A DNA stretch of 64,000 bases from Macrococcoides animalis (GCF_047425875.1 NZ_CP179727.1:2356001-2420000), one strand, 5' to 3'. Positions 35,130 through 44,756 are shown, counted from the stretch's first letter. Notes: generated from the sequence alone by a model not told the origin. A program made the numbers and translations.

Positions 35130-36401
35130 GTGGCAGAGATTAAAGTTCCAGAATTAGCAGAATCAATTACAGAAGGTACGATTTCAACTTGGTTTAAACA
35201 AGTCGGTGATACAGTTGAAAAAGGCGAAAATATCGTAGAATTAGAAACAGATAAAGTTAACGTGGAAGTAATTTCTGAAGAGGCTGGTGTTATAACAGAG
35301 CTTAAAGCACAAGAAGGTGATACGGTTGAAGTGGGATCAGTTATTGCTATTGTTGGTGAAGGTGGGGCAACACCAACACCTGCTCAAACTGAAACACCAC
35401 AAGCAGCACCTGAAGTTGAAGTAAGTAAAACTGAAACACCAACACCTGCTGAAACTTCATCACCAACTGAAGGTGTAGATTCTAAAGAAGAGAATGTGCG
35501 TATTGTTGCTACACCATCAGCACGTAAATATGCAAGGGAACATGGCATTGATTTAGCATCGATTAACCCGCGTGATCCTAAAGGATTAATTAGAAGTCAC
35601 GATGTAAAAAATGCAGTGAATGCACCGTCACAGCCTGAAGCACCAAAGCAAACACCAGTTGCTCAAGCGGCACCAGCTAAACCTGAAAATCCTGCAAAAC
35701 CAGTCATTCGTGAAAAAATGAGCCGTCGTAGAAAAACGATCGCAAATAAATTATTAGAAGTATCACAAAACACGGCAATGCTGACGACATTTAATGAAAT
35801 TGATATGACAAATGTGATGGATTTACGTAAACGTAAAAAAGAAGCATTCCAAGAAAATCATGATGGCACGCGTTTAGGTTTCATGTCATTCTTTACAAAA
35901 GCTGTTGTTGCAGCACTTAAGAAATATCCAGCTGTTAACGCTGAAATTGATGGCGATGATTTAATCTTAAAACAATTCTATGATATCGGTGTCGCAGTTT
36001 CTACTGAAGAAGGTTTAGTCGTTCCAGTCGTACGTGATTGTGATAAGAAAAACTTTGCTGAAATTGAAGGATCTATTTATGATTTAGCAATCAAAGCGCG
36101 TGATAAAAAGTTAGGATTAGATGATATGATGGGCGGATCATTCACAATCACAAATGGTGGTGTATTCGGTTCATTAATGTCAACACCAATTATCAATGGA
36201 ACACAAGCTGCTATTTTAGGAATGCACTCAATTGTGACTCGTCCAATTGCAATTGATAAGGAGCGCATGGAAAATCGTCCAATGATGTATGTTGCATTAA
36301 GTTACGATCACAGAATTATTGATGGTAAAGAAGCTGTTGGTTTCTTAAAAACAGTTAAAGAATTAATCGAGAACCCAGAAGATTTATTATTAGAAAGCTA
36401 A
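35130..36401 (+). CDS. odhB: 2-oxoglutarate dehydrogenase E2 (succinyltransferase)
   Basis: 423 residues. Lipoyl domain (1-80) with lipoyl-lysine K42 in ETDKVNVEV, Pro/Ala/Thr-rich linker, peripheral-subunit-binding domain (about 125-165, VRIVATPSARKYAREHGID), second linker, and catalytic acyltransferase core ending with the active histidine in LSYDHRIIDGKEAV. It transfers succinyl to CoA. GTG start after GGGGGATATTAAA. It follows odhA by 13 bases and ends at a terminator. Confidence 0.96.
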   Translation: MAEIKVPELAESITEGTISTWFKQVGDTVEKGENIVELETDKVNVEVISEEAGVITELKAQEGDTVEVGSVIAIVGEGGATPTPAQTETPQAAPEVEVSKTETPTPAETSSPTEGVDSKEENVRIVATPSARKYAREHGIDLASINPRDPKGLIRSHDVKNAVNAPSQPEAPKQTPVAQAAPAKPENPAKPVIREKMSRRRKTIANKLLEVSQNTAMLTTFNEIDMTNVMDLRKRKKEAFQENHDGTRLGFMSFFTKAVVAALKKYPAVNAEIDGDDLILKQFYDIGVAVSTEEGLVVPVVRDCDKKNFAEIEGSIYDLAIKARDKKLGLDDMMGGSFTITNGGVFGSLMSTPIINGTQAAILGMHSIVTRPIAIDKERMENRPMMYVALSYDHRIIDGKEAVGFLKTVKELIENPEDLLLES

Positions 36402-36419
36402 ATTGTTTTAAATAATTTA

Positions 36420-36466
36420 CCCAGTAACTTATACAATGTATAATAAGTATAAGTTACTGGGTTTTT
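36420..36466 (+). terminator. Terminator of odhAB
   Basis: Perfect 15-bp stem CCCAGTAACTTATAC / GTATAAGTTACTGGG, 12-base loop, T5. Confidence 0.9.
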
Positions 36467-36484
36467 ATATTTGGAGGGAAAGCA

Positions 36485-37444
36485 ATGAACTTATTAGGAT
36501 TACATCACGTAACAGCGATTACGAGTGATGCGCAAAAATGTTATGATTTTTATCATAATGTTCTAGGCTTAAAGCTTGTTAAGAAAACAGTAAATCAAGA
36601 TTCAATTGATACGTATCATTTATTCTTTGCTGATAATGAGGGTAGTCCTGGAACGGATGTTACTTTCTTTGACTTTAATGGAGCACCAAAAAATATTAGT
36701 GGTACAAATGAAATATATGCATTCACTTTACGTGTTCCAACTGATTATAGCTTGTATTATTTCAAACAACGTTTTGATGAAATGAATGTTAAATATGATG
36801 GGGTTATGCAATTAAATGGAAAACATGCGCTACCTTTTTATGATTTTGATGAACGTTTAATTTATTTAATTTCAGATGAGAACAATGCGGGTATTCCGAT
36901 GGGGAAACCTAATCCTGATAGTCCAATTGAAAGTATTCATCAAATCTTAGGATTAGGTCCCATTATGTTAGCAGTTGAACATACTCTCGTTACAGCATCA
37001 GTATTGACACAAGTATTAGGTATGGAACGCATTGGTGATTATGCGCATCAACAGTCTTTAGATAAAGTGCATGTATTCAAGATGGGTGATGGTGGTAATG
37101 GCGGAGAAGTGCATCTACTTAAACGAACAGGTCAATCTGTCCAAGGATATGGAGGAACACATCATGTTGCGTTTAGAGTAAAAGATGAAATTCAATTACA
37201 AAAAGCGTTAAACACTTTAAATGAAGGAAACATACCGAATTCTGGATTAGTTGATCGTTATTACTTTAAGTCATTATATTTCAGAGATATTTCGGGTATT
37301 CTTTTTGAATTTGCAACAGATGGACCTGGCTTTGCTTCAGATGAACCGCTTGATGCTTTAGGAGAACGTTTAAGTTTACCACCATTTTTGGAAGCGCGTC
37401 GCAGCGAAATAGAAAATAATTTGAAACCAATAAAAACACTATAA
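36485..37444 (+). CDS. Ring-cleaving dioxygenase / glyoxalase-fold protein (MhqA/MhqO-like)
   Basis: 319 residues made of two vicinal-oxygen-chelate domains. Domain 1 starts LGLHHVTAITSDAQKCYDFYHNVLGL; domain 2 holds GGTHHVAFRVKDE and SLYFRDISGILFEFATDGPGF. Histidine and glutamate ligands fit a metal-dependent ring-cleaving dioxygenase, as in quinone-stress operons (mhq). It may detoxify quinones or catechols. RBS TGGAGGG supports the start. No MhqR site is evident. Confidence 0.85.
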   Translation: MNLLGLHHVTAITSDAQKCYDFYHNVLGLKLVKKTVNQDSIDTYHLFFADNEGSPGTDVTFFDFNGAPKNISGTNEIYAFTLRVPTDYSLYYFKQRFDEMNVKYDGVMQLNGKHALPFYDFDERLIYLISDENNAGIPMGKPNPDSPIESIHQILGLGPIMLAVEHTLVTASVLTQVLGMERIGDYAHQQSLDKVHVFKMGDGGNGGEVHLLKRTGQSVQGYGGTHHVAFRVKDEIQLQKALNTLNEGNIPNSGLVDRYYFKSLYFRDISGILFEFATDGPGFASDEPLDALGERLSLPPFLEARRSEIENNLKPIKTL

Positions 37445-37462
37445 TGATATGGAGTTGTTAAG

Positions 37463-37666
37463 ATGTTACATGAAGAATGGCAAGACAAAGCAGCAATCAA
37501 ACAAGTGAAAGTGACAAATGTAGATGCAAAAAAATATAAAGTTAGTGATATGCTGACAGTCGGTCAAGTTTACGATGTTGTAAATGAAACAGAAGAATAT
37601 TATCAAATTCGTGACAACAGTGGTAAAGTAGGCGGCTATTACAAAGAATATTTTGAAGAAGTATAA
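37463..37666 (+). CDS. DUF6501-type small protein
   Basis: 67 residues beginning MLHEEWQDKAAIKQVKVTN, with an SH3-like beta pattern (YKVSDMLTVGQVYDVVNETEEYYQIRDNSGKVGGYYKEYFEEV). It lies 18 bases after the dioxygenase gene and is likely cotranscribed. Function unknown. Confidence 0.78.
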   Translation: MLHEEWQDKAAIKQVKVTNVDAKKYKVSDMLTVGQVYDVVNETEEYYQIRDNSGKVGGYYKEYFEEV

Positions 37667-37792
37667 AATTTATAATAATACAGTTTTGAAATATTAAAAA
37701 AACATAATGTTTATAAGGTTTTTTGTAAATAAATCGTCAAAACAGTTTATAACATTTTGTTAATACAATACTGTATAATAGAGGTAAACTAT

Positions 37793-37815
37793 AAGAGGCT
37801 AACATGCCTCTTTTT
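37793..37815 (+). terminator. Terminator-like hairpin in front of the MoxR gene
   Basis: Perfect 7-bp stem AAGAGGC / GCCTCTT with a 6-base loop and T5. It lies 14 bases after a TATAAT (37774-37779) and 24 bases before the MoxR start, so it either ends upstream transcription or attenuates the MoxR transcript. The intergenic stretch 37667-37838 holds no gene. Confidence 0.6.
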
Positions 37816-37838
37816 ATTTTGAAAGGGAGTCTCGAAGC

Positions 37839-38621
37839 ATGCAAAAATATCAAAATAGCGACATAACGATTTATCAAGATGCACTTGCAATGTTACGTTT
37901 GCGTAAAAATGTATTATTAAAAGGTCCAACAGGTTCAGGTAAGACTAAGTTAGCTGAAACGTTATGCGTTGACATGGAGCAAAAAATGAATAGTATTAAC
38001 TGTTCAGTTGACTTAGATGCTGAAAGTTTACTTGGATATAAGACAATAGAGAATATTGATGGGGTATCTAAGATTGTTTTCGTTGATGGACCAGTTATTG
38101 AAGCAATGCGTGAAGGAAATTTATTATACATTGATGAAATTAACATGGCAAAGCCTGAAACTTTACCAATATTGAATGGTGTACTAGATTTCCGTAGAAC
38201 GATTACTAATCCTTTTACAGGAGAAGTCATTAAAGCGCATGATGATTTTAAAGTGATTGCAGCAATCAATGTGGGATATGTAGGGACTTTACCGATGAAC
38301 GAAGCATTAAAAAACCGATTTGTTGTATTAGATTTACACTACATCGGTGGTGACATATTAAAACAGGTTATTTTGGAACAAACCTCATTAAGAGATATCA
38401 AAGTTATTGATCAAATTATTAAATTTAATCAAGATTTAGTAACGATGGCGAGTCAAGGTCAAATTAGTGAAGAAGCAAGTTCTGTGCGTGCATTATTAGA
38501 TTTCTGTGATTTAATTAGCGTTATGCCAATAGAACGTGCAGCGAAACGTGCCATTATTGATAAGTTGGATGATGAACGTGAACAAAATGCAATTATTAAT
38601 GCGATGGAATTGAATTTCTAA
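37839..38621 (+). CDS. MoxR-type AAA+ ATPase
   Basis: 260 residues. Walker A GPTGSGKTKLAETL near 30, Walker B LLYIDEINMAKPE near 92, sensor-like AAINVGYVGTLPMNEALKNRF near 145, C-terminal lid. MoxR ATPases act with VWA-domain partners as metal-insertion or assembly chaperones; the adjacent gene is such a partner (NorQ/NorD-like pair). RBS GAAAGGGAGTC supports the start. The partner starts one base inside the stop. Confidence 0.9.
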   Translation: MQKYQNSDITIYQDALAMLRLRKNVLLKGPTGSGKTKLAETLCVDMEQKMNSINCSVDLDAESLLGYKTIENIDGVSKIVFVDGPVIEAMREGNLLYIDEINMAKPETLPILNGVLDFRRTITNPFTGEVIKAHDDFKVIAAINVGYVGTLPMNEALKNRFVVLDLHYIGGDILKQVILEQTSLRDIKVIDQIIKFNQDLVTMASQGQISEEASSVRALLDFCDLISVMPIERAAKRAIIDKLDDEREQNAIINAMELNF

Positions 38622-40462
38622 TGAGTGAAAAATTTATATTATTTAATGATGAACGTGTTGACCCATCATTGATAATGACTTTGACTGATTTAGCCCAATT
38701 ATTACGTGAGGATGCATCTGTAAAGGTGAATTTTCAGAAGTTTGCTTATTTTGACTTAGTCGAAAATACAATCAACGTTGCTTTCAAATGGAAACATAGA
38801 GAACGTGACGAAGAAATAAAACTATTAAAAAGTGATACGATACTACACGCAGTAGGTTTTGATGAAACTGATTTGGATGTAATAGAAAGTGTGTTAGAAG
38901 AAGACTTTCGTGTAAATAGCTTTTTTCATCAACTCTTTATGATGCTAGATGAATTCAGGTTGATGTACTTCATTAGTAAAACGCGTCCCTTTACTCAGAA
39001 GTTTTTTGATGTAAGGGTGCGAGCAAAATTGAAAGAGAATGAAAGTCAGATTAAATTTTATCAAACCAAATCGATGCCAACAGATGAATTATTTTTACAA
39101 ATTGAACATGCTTTATTAACAGATAGTATTCTTTCATTTCAATCCATGTTCTTTACTGAGCTTGAATATAGTATTCAACTCGCACTTCAGTCAATATATG
39201 ATTTGAACAACACCCAAGATAGTGCCGATTTAGCGATTCGATTAATGTTACTTATTGAACCACATTTAACAAAAGATATGTTGAATGAGTATTATCACAT
39301 TCCTAAAATGTCTTATATGAATGCTAAAGCATATAAGAAAGCAAATCTTGATAAATCAAAACAAGATGTTGCAGATATGGACGAATCTGAAGCAGTTCAA
39401 TCAAAACAACGTGACACTGAAACCAAAAGTGGTGCGTATTTAGAGACTGAAGTGACTGAGGGTGCGAATAGCAATAATATAAAAGAAAATGATCGTGAAG
39501 GCGATTCAACAGATGATATAACAGAAATGATGATGGGGAAAGGTAAGTCTAAGCCACCTCAAACAGATGCTGACGGTAACGATATTAGTGATATCGTAGG
39601 CGAAGAAAACGTTAATACAAAACTGATTTGGAAAGAGACTGAACAAGATGAAAACAGTTTAGTAACTTATAACCAGTACAAAGAAGATGTATTAAAGGAA
39701 ATCAAAACGCTCGTTAATGTTATTAATAAAAGTGTCGATCACGAAGTATCTGCCAAACGACAAGGTTTAAGTAAAGGCAAGCTTAGCCGTGATTTAACGG
39801 GTTGGTTCTTAGATGAACGTAAGCGTGTTTTTTATAAAGAGGATCAAAAATCTTATAAATTAGACGCAACATTTATGTTACTCATTGATGCTTCTTATAG
39901 TATGGAAGACAAATTAGAAGAAACGAAAAAAGGTGTTGTACTTTTTCATGAAACGCTATTACAACTTGCAATACGTCATGAAATCCTTGCATTCTCAGAA
40001 GACGGTTTTGAAGCAGATAAAAGCGTTCAACCTAATATTTTAGAACAAATTATTACATATCAAAATTCACTTCAAAGCCAATATTCACCGAATGTAGTGA
40101 GTTACAAAACAGGTGAAGACAATCGAGATGGATTAGCAATTCGTGTTGCTGGAAATATGCTTAAATCACGTTCTGAGAAGCAAAAGTTTTTAATTGTATT
40201 TTCTGACGGGGAACCATCTGCATTTGATTATGAATCTAATGGCATAATGGATACACATGATGCAGTCGTAGCATTAAGAAAAGAAAATATTTATGTTATT
40301 AATATATTCTTAAGCCAATCTAAGATTGATGAGAATACGATGGCTACGATAAAAAATATTTATAATGATTATTGTATTTTTGTAGAAGGTGTCGAAAAAT
40401 TACCGAGTATTATTCAACCACTTCTTAAAACTTTATTACTACAAAGTATGAAACAATTTTAA
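38621..40462 (+). CDS. VWA-domain protein, NorD/CobT-like MoxR partner
   Basis: 613 residues. N-terminal helical region (about 1-240), a low-complexity charged segment (about 245-310, Asp/Glu/Lys-rich), and a C-terminal von Willebrand A domain with the MIDAS DxSxS motif MLLIDASYSMED near 425. The MoxR/VWA pair belongs to the NorQ-NorD and BchI-CobT type of AAA+ machines. It overlaps the MoxR gene by one base. The target protein is unknown. Confidence 0.87.
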   Translation: MSEKFILFNDERVDPSLIMTLTDLAQLLREDASVKVNFQKFAYFDLVENTINVAFKWKHRERDEEIKLLKSDTILHAVGFDETDLDVIESVLEEDFRVNSFFHQLFMMLDEFRLMYFISKTRPFTQKFFDVRVRAKLKENESQIKFYQTKSMPTDELFLQIEHALLTDSILSFQSMFFTELEYSIQLALQSIYDLNNTQDSADLAIRLMLLIEPHLTKDMLNEYYHIPKMSYMNAKAYKKANLDKSKQDVADMDESEAVQSKQRDTETKSGAYLETEVTEGANSNNIKENDREGDSTDDITEMMMGKGKSKPPQTDADGNDISDIVGEENVNTKLIWKETEQDENSLVTYNQYKEDVLKEIKTLVNVINKSVDHEVSAKRQGLSKGKLSRDLTGWFLDERKRVFYKEDQKSYKLDATFMLLIDASYSMEDKLEETKKGVVLFHETLLQLAIRHEILAFSEDGFEADKSVQPNILEQIITYQNSLQSQYSPNVVSYKTGEDNRDGLAIRVAGNMLKSRSEKQKFLIVFSDGEPSAFDYESNGIMDTHDAVVALRKENIYVINIFLSQSKIDENTMATIKNIYNDYCIFVEGVEKLPSIIQPLLKTLLLQSMKQF

Positions 40463-40501
40463 TTAAAAACGCGTAAAATTTCTTTTTGTGTGTATTTTTT
40501 A

Positions 40502-40547
40502 AATTTTCAGAAAAATTATAGACTTTATGCGTTTAAAGTGTTAATAT
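40502..40547 (+). promoter_or_regulatory. brnQ promoter with CodY box
   Basis: AATTTTCAGAAAAAT (40502-40516) matches the CodY consensus AATTTTCWGAAAATT at 14 of 15. It lies two bases upstream of -35 TAGACT (40519-40524); -10 TAATAT is at 40542-40547 (17-base spacing). CodY repression of a branched-chain amino acid carrier is expected. Confidence 0.7.
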
Positions 40548-40576
40548 AAAGACCATTATAGTAAGGAGGTCAACCT

Positions 40577-41908
40577 ATGAAAAAAAATACTTGGGTCGTT
40601 GGGTTTATGTTATTTGCAATATTTTTTGGAGCTGGGAATTTAATTTTCCCACCTAATTTAGGATTCACAAGTGGTCATTTCTTCTGGCCAGCAATATTTG
40701 GGTTTATATTAACAGGGGTCGGCTTGCCTTTACTTGGCATTATAGTGGGTTCACTTGATGAAGAAGGGTATAAAGGTGTATTAAATAAAATCAATCCAAT
40801 TTTTGGACTTGTATTCTTATCGGCTGTTTATTTAACAATCGGACCACTGTTTGCTATTCCTAGAACAGGGGCAACCTCTTTTGAAATGGCTGTTGTACCT
40901 TTCCTAAAAGATGGGCCATCTGCAATATCATTATTCATATTTACTTTAATTTTCTTTAGTCTTACATTATGGCTAGCGATTAATCCATCTAAAATGGTTG
41001 ATCGTGTTGGTGCTATTTTAACACCTGTTTTATTAATTTCAATACTAGCACTAGTAATCGTTAGTATTATGTCTTTATTAGACACAAATCCAGTTCAAGC
41101 AAAAGCAGAAGTGTATCACAATTTAAATTCAAGTTTCTTTAGTGGATTTACAAATGGATATCAAACGATGGACGCTATTGCAGCGATTGCTTTCTCAGTG
41201 ATTGTAATCAATGCGATTAAAGATAAAGGTATTACTAAAGAAACAGGATTGTTTAAACAAACAGTCTTTGCAGGTATTATAGCTGCCATTGCTTTAGGAT
41301 TTATTTATTTAACACTTGGATGGATTGGTAGTCACTATCATTTATCTGCAGAACAATTAGCACATATTGAAAAGAATCAACTTGATTTAGGAACATACAT
41401 TTTAACGCATGTTGCTGATGATACATTCGGTGTATTTGGAAAGTTGCTTATCGGAATTATAGTAAGTTTAGCATGTTTAACAACGTCAACTGGACTTGTT
41501 GTAGCTGTAAGTGAATATTTCAATGAAGTATACAGCAAAATACCATATAAAGTTTATGCAGTTATTTTTACGTTATTTAGCTTTATACTAGCAAATCAAG
41601 GTTTAAAAACAGTTATTGATAAATCGGTACCTGTATTGATGATTTTATATCCAATTGCTATGACGCTTGTGTTAATTATGCTCTTTGCAAAATTTGTTCC
41701 TACACCTAATTTAGCTTTTCAAATTCCAATTATACTTGTTACAATTGTATCCATCCTATCAGTAATAAGCACACAATTTAAAGTATTACCATTTATGAAT
41801 GCTCTGCCTTTGAAAGCTCAATCTATGGAGTGGTTATTATTTGCAATTGTCGGTTATATTATTGGATATGTATTAGGAATAAAACAACCGAAAGTAGCAT
41901 ATAAATAA
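40577..41908 (+). CDS. brnQ: Branched-chain amino acid transporter BrnQ
   Basis: 443 residues, about 12 membrane helices. The start MKKNTWVVGFMLFAIFFGAGNLIFPPNLGF and the segment GYQTMDAIAAIAFSVIVINAIKDKG are typical of the LIVCS family of sodium-coupled Leu/Ile/Val carriers. RBS AAGGAGG supports the start. Staphylococci have several BrnQ copies; this one sits at the brnQ locus before the telA genes. Confidence 0.94.
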   Translation: MKKNTWVVGFMLFAIFFGAGNLIFPPNLGFTSGHFFWPAIFGFILTGVGLPLLGIIVGSLDEEGYKGVLNKINPIFGLVFLSAVYLTIGPLFAIPRTGATSFEMAVVPFLKDGPSAISLFIFTLIFFSLTLWLAINPSKMVDRVGAILTPVLLISILALVIVSIMSLLDTNPVQAKAEVYHNLNSSFFSGFTNGYQTMDAIAAIAFSVIVINAIKDKGITKETGLFKQTVFAGIIAAIALGFIYLTLGWIGSHYHLSAEQLAHIEKNQLDLGTYILTHVADDTFGVFGKLLIGIIVSLACLTTSTGLVVAVSEYFNEVYSKIPYKVYAVIFTLFSFILANQGLKTVIDKSVPVLMILYPIAMTLVLIMLFAKFVPTPNLAFQIPIILVTIVSILSVISTQFKVLPFMNALPLKAQSMEWLLFAIVGYIIGYVLGIKQPKVAYK

Positions 41909-41929
41909 ATATTACATTTTAATATAAGT

Positions 41930-41967
41930 AAAGGTCTAGGACACAAGTTTGCGTCTTAGACCTTTCT
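41930..41967. terminator. Bidirectional terminator between brnQ and telA
   Basis: AAAGGTCTAgGAC (41930-41942) pairs with GTCtTAGACCTTT (41953-41965), with one internal mismatch; T-rich right side. Serves the convergent brnQ and telA genes. Confidence 0.8.
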
Positions 41968-41969
41968 TA

Positions 41970-43133
41970 TTACCTTTTATTCGTTTGTTCTTGTTGTAAT
42001 TGTAGTAGCTGTTGTTTTAATTCTTGTTCCATTTTGCCAAGCTCTATTTCAGCTGCACGACGTTTTTCAGTCCCTTGTTGCTGAATTGATAAAGTTTCAC
42101 GAATGGTATCTACAATATTTTGTTGTGTCGTTTTTAAAGTATCCAATTCTACAATACCACGTTCATTCTCTTCTGCAGTTCGAATTGTGTTTATTTTCAA
42201 CATTTCTGAATTCTTCAGTAATAATTCATTCGTTGTATTTGTAACTTGTTGTTGCGCTTTAGAAGCTTTTTGTTGATGAAGTAAACTCATTGCGATGGCC
42301 ATTTGATTCTTCCATAATGGAATACTAGTCAAAATTGAGCTTTGAATTTTTTCTGCTAAAGTTTGATTAACATCTTGAATCATTCGGATTTGCGGAGCGG
42401 ATTGAAGCGTGATTTGACGTGATAACTTTAAGTCATAAATACGTTTATCTAAACGATTTAAATAATGACGTAAATCATTAACATCTTGAACAACCATTTG
42501 ATCATTTGATTGTAAAGCTCGTTGTTCTAATTCAGGTAACATTACTGTTTGAATCTCTTCGCGCTTTTCTTCTGCAGCAATAATAAACATATCCAATGCT
42601 TCAAAATAGGCTTTATTTTCATCATATAAACGATCCAACATATGAACATCACGTAATAAAACATCTTTTGAGTTCTGTAGTTGTACAGAGATACGATCGA
42701 TTTGTCCTGAAACCGATTGATATCTTGAAATTAATTCATTAACTGTAGTAGAAACACGTCTAAATAATTTCTTGATTTTACTTTTTTCAACTTGAGAAAT
42801 TTCATCAGGATCAACTTCTTTTAATTTTTTCATTAACTGATCCAAACTATCTCCAATTGATCCAACATCTTTTTTTTGTACTTCATCTAAAATTTGGTGA
42901 GAGAAGGTTGAGAGTTTTTGTTGAGCACTTGAACCATATAACAATAGGTTCTCGTTGTCTAAAGGTTTGATTTGATTTTTGATTTGATTGATTTTCTCAC
43001 GTTTTTCTATAGATAACGTTTGTGTTTGAAACGTTGTAATTGATGACTCTTTATGTTTCTGTTCAGGTTGTAAAACTGGCTTTGATTCAAAAGGATTTGC
43101 GGTTAATTCATCTAATAATTCATTTTCATTCAT
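41970..43133 (-). CDS. telA: TelA-family (toxic anion resistance) protein
   Basis: 387 residues, largely coiled-coil helix. The segment DEVQKKDVGSIGDSLDQLMKKLKEVDPDE and repeated heptads match TelA/YceH-type proteins. The family is tied to tellurite and envelope-drug tolerance by unknown means. The ATG at 43133 after AAAGGGACG is chosen; an in-frame start at 43163 is less supported. It overlaps xpaC by eight bases. Confidence 0.87.
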   Translation of the reverse strand: MNENELLDELTANPFESKPVLQPEQKHKESSITTFQTQTLSIEKREKINQIKNQIKPLDNENLLLYGSSAQQKLSTFSHQILDEVQKKDVGSIGDSLDQLMKKLKEVDPDEISQVEKSKIKKLFRRVSTTVNELISRYQSVSGQIDRISVQLQNSKDVLLRDVHMLDRLYDENKAYFEALDMFIIAAEEKREEIQTVMLPELEQRALQSNDQMVVQDVNDLRHYLNRLDKRIYDLKLSRQITLQSAPQIRMIQDVNQTLAEKIQSSILTSIPLWKNQMAIAMSLLHQQKASKAQQQVTNTTNELLLKNSEMLKINTIRTAEENERGIVELDTLKTTQQNIVDTIRETLSIQQQGTEKRRAAEIELGKMEQELKQQLLQLQQEQTNKR

Positions 43134-43887
43134 TAATATCGTCCCTTTCATTAACTGTTGCATATTGTTTTGAGCGTTTTAAATTAATTGGTGCACGTTG
43201 TTGATATTCTAATGACTGTTGCGTTTCATTTTTTGATTTTACATTGTTTGTTGATTCATTGATTGGAATTTGACGCTTTGTTTGCTGCAAAGAAGCAATG
43301 TCAATTTCAACTTTCATTTGTTCAAAATCATTTGAATTTAGTGCTTTTAAGTCAGCTTGTAATGTACGTTTTAATTCCTCTAATGTAAGTCTTGCATTGT
43401 ATAGTAGTTGCTTATCTTCAGGGGTCTTATGCGGCATACGCGATAAATATAGAAATTGATTGAGCAAATTTACCGTATTGTCTAAATGAGAAAAGAAAAA
43501 ACTATCCACTTTAAAAAACTTTTTAGGATTATTCTGTACAGATTTGAATATTGTGCGTGCTAACTTATTAATTTCATTTACATTACGAAAATCATTGATT
43601 GAACGGACTTTCTTATATTGTATCAATAACTGTTTAATTTTTGGTTCTGCTTCTTTCATTTGTGATTGAATATATTTATATTCATGTTTCGTTATACCCA
43701 TTTCACGTAAATATTTATTGCCAGTTGTTATTTGAATTGGGAAGAAGGCACCTAAATAACCACCGGCCATAACAAGTGAATCTATCCACATATCAAATTG
43801 AAAGAAATTCATACTGATAAAACCAGTTATCAGTGCAATAGGGACTGCAAAAATTGCACCAAATATATAAGAGGCATTGTATTTCAT
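43126..43887 (-). CDS. xpaC: XpaC-family membrane protein
   Basis: 253 residues. Two N-terminal membrane helices (about 5-27 and 33-55, YIFGAIFAVPIALITGF, then DSLVMAGGYLGAFFPIQI), followed by a helical cytoplasmic part and a disordered Gln/Asn-rich tail. Matches XpaC (named for halo-indolyl phosphate hydrolysis in Bacillus); the real role is unclear. Linked to telA by overlap, the standard pair. Confidence 0.83.
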   Translation of the reverse strand: MKYNASYIFGAIFAVPIALITGFISMNFFQFDMWIDSLVMAGGYLGAFFPIQITTGNKYLREMGITKHEYKYIQSQMKEAEPKIKQLLIQYKKVRSINDFRNVNEINKLARTIFKSVQNNPKKFFKVDSFFFSHLDNTVNLLNQFLYLSRMPHKTPEDKQLLYNARLTLEELKRTLQADLKALNSNDFEQMKVEIDIASLQQTKRQIPINESTNNVKSKNETQQSLEYQQRAPINLKRSKQYATVNERDDINE

Positions 43888-43907
43888 ATCATCATTTCCT
43901 TTTCATT

Positions 43908-44174
43908 CTAAATCGTTTTAAATTGATTAAATTCTTGTAATGGCACTTCTGATATTTCATAAGACATGACGCGTGACATAGGAGAGGCACCTCGAATAAC
44001 TTTATTTGAGAACGTTTCGAGTGATTCTTCATCACCAGTTGCGTAAATTTCGACATAATCATTTACATTTTGAACTGTGCCTTTTATGTTATGTTTTTTT
44101 GCGATTTGTTGCGTAAAATACCGAAATCCAACGCCTTGTACATGTCCATATACTTTAATATGTAGCGATTTCAT
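43908..44174 (-). CDS. acyP: Acylphosphatase
   Basis: 88 residues. The motif GHVQGVGFRYFTQQIA carries the catalytic arginine, and VQNVNDYVEIYATG carries the catalytic asparagine region. It hydrolyses acyl phosphates. It is followed by xpaC after 20 bases and may share its transcript. Confidence 0.94.
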   Translation of the reverse strand: MKSLHIKVYGHVQGVGFRYFTQQIAKKHNIKGTVQNVNDYVEIYATGDEESLETFSNKVIRGASPMSRVMSYEISEVPLQEFNQFKTI

Positions 44175-44299
44175 TGAATATCACCTCTCTTTTTATTATA
44201 TCAAAATTGTATAAATTACCTAATAAATCGCCTTTTTAAGGCGATTTACTTGAAAATATGAAATAAACAGAACATAATATTTTTTATGGGGTGAAAGTT

Positions 44300-44596
44300 A
44301 TGTATGAGATTATTACTATAAGGGCAGATTACGAGGGTTGGTGGTTGTTTGAGGATTTTAGAGATCAAGCAACGGATATCAAGAATTTTTCATTCTTAAA
44401 AGATGCAGAACAATATTACGACCAACAATTGTTGTACTTAAGACAACATTTTTGTAATGAACGAATAGGGAAATATAAAATTCATTCTTTTTATAATAAT
44501 TGTGAAATTGAATTTTGTGAAGATTGCGATGAAGATGTTCAAATTTTTCATAGTGTTTTATTTTTTTATAATGGGGAAATATATCAATATAAATAA
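44300..44596 (+). CDS. DUF1033-family protein
   Basis: 98 residues beginning MYEIITIRADYEGWWLFEDF, rich in aromatic and acidic residues, with a CEIEFCEDCDED cluster. It matches the DUF1033 proteins found beside cspA in staphylococci. In S. aureus, a gene in this place belongs to the msaABC region around cspA; whether this is msaA I cannot say. GGGGTGAAAGTT fixes the ATG at 44300 rather than the GTG at 44291. Confidence 0.8.
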   Translation: MYEIITIRADYEGWWLFEDFRDQATDIKNFSFLKDAEQYYDQQLLYLRQHFCNERIGKYKIHSFYNNCEIEFCEDCDEDVQIFHSVLFFYNGEIYQYK

Positions 44597-44756
44597 AATA
44601 ATTATTTATAAAATATGATACAAAGTGATATATTTTTGGTTAGTAAATATGTAAGTATGACATGAAAAATACTTATTAATTAACACAAGTTAAACGTGTT
44701 ACATTTATTACGTAGAAGTAAATTTTGTAAAAAAAATTAATTTACAGAATATTGTA

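Noticed and set aside
44616..44664. 16-codon frame in the stretch before cspA
   Set aside because: No ribosome site and no other support; the region is A/T-rich spacer.
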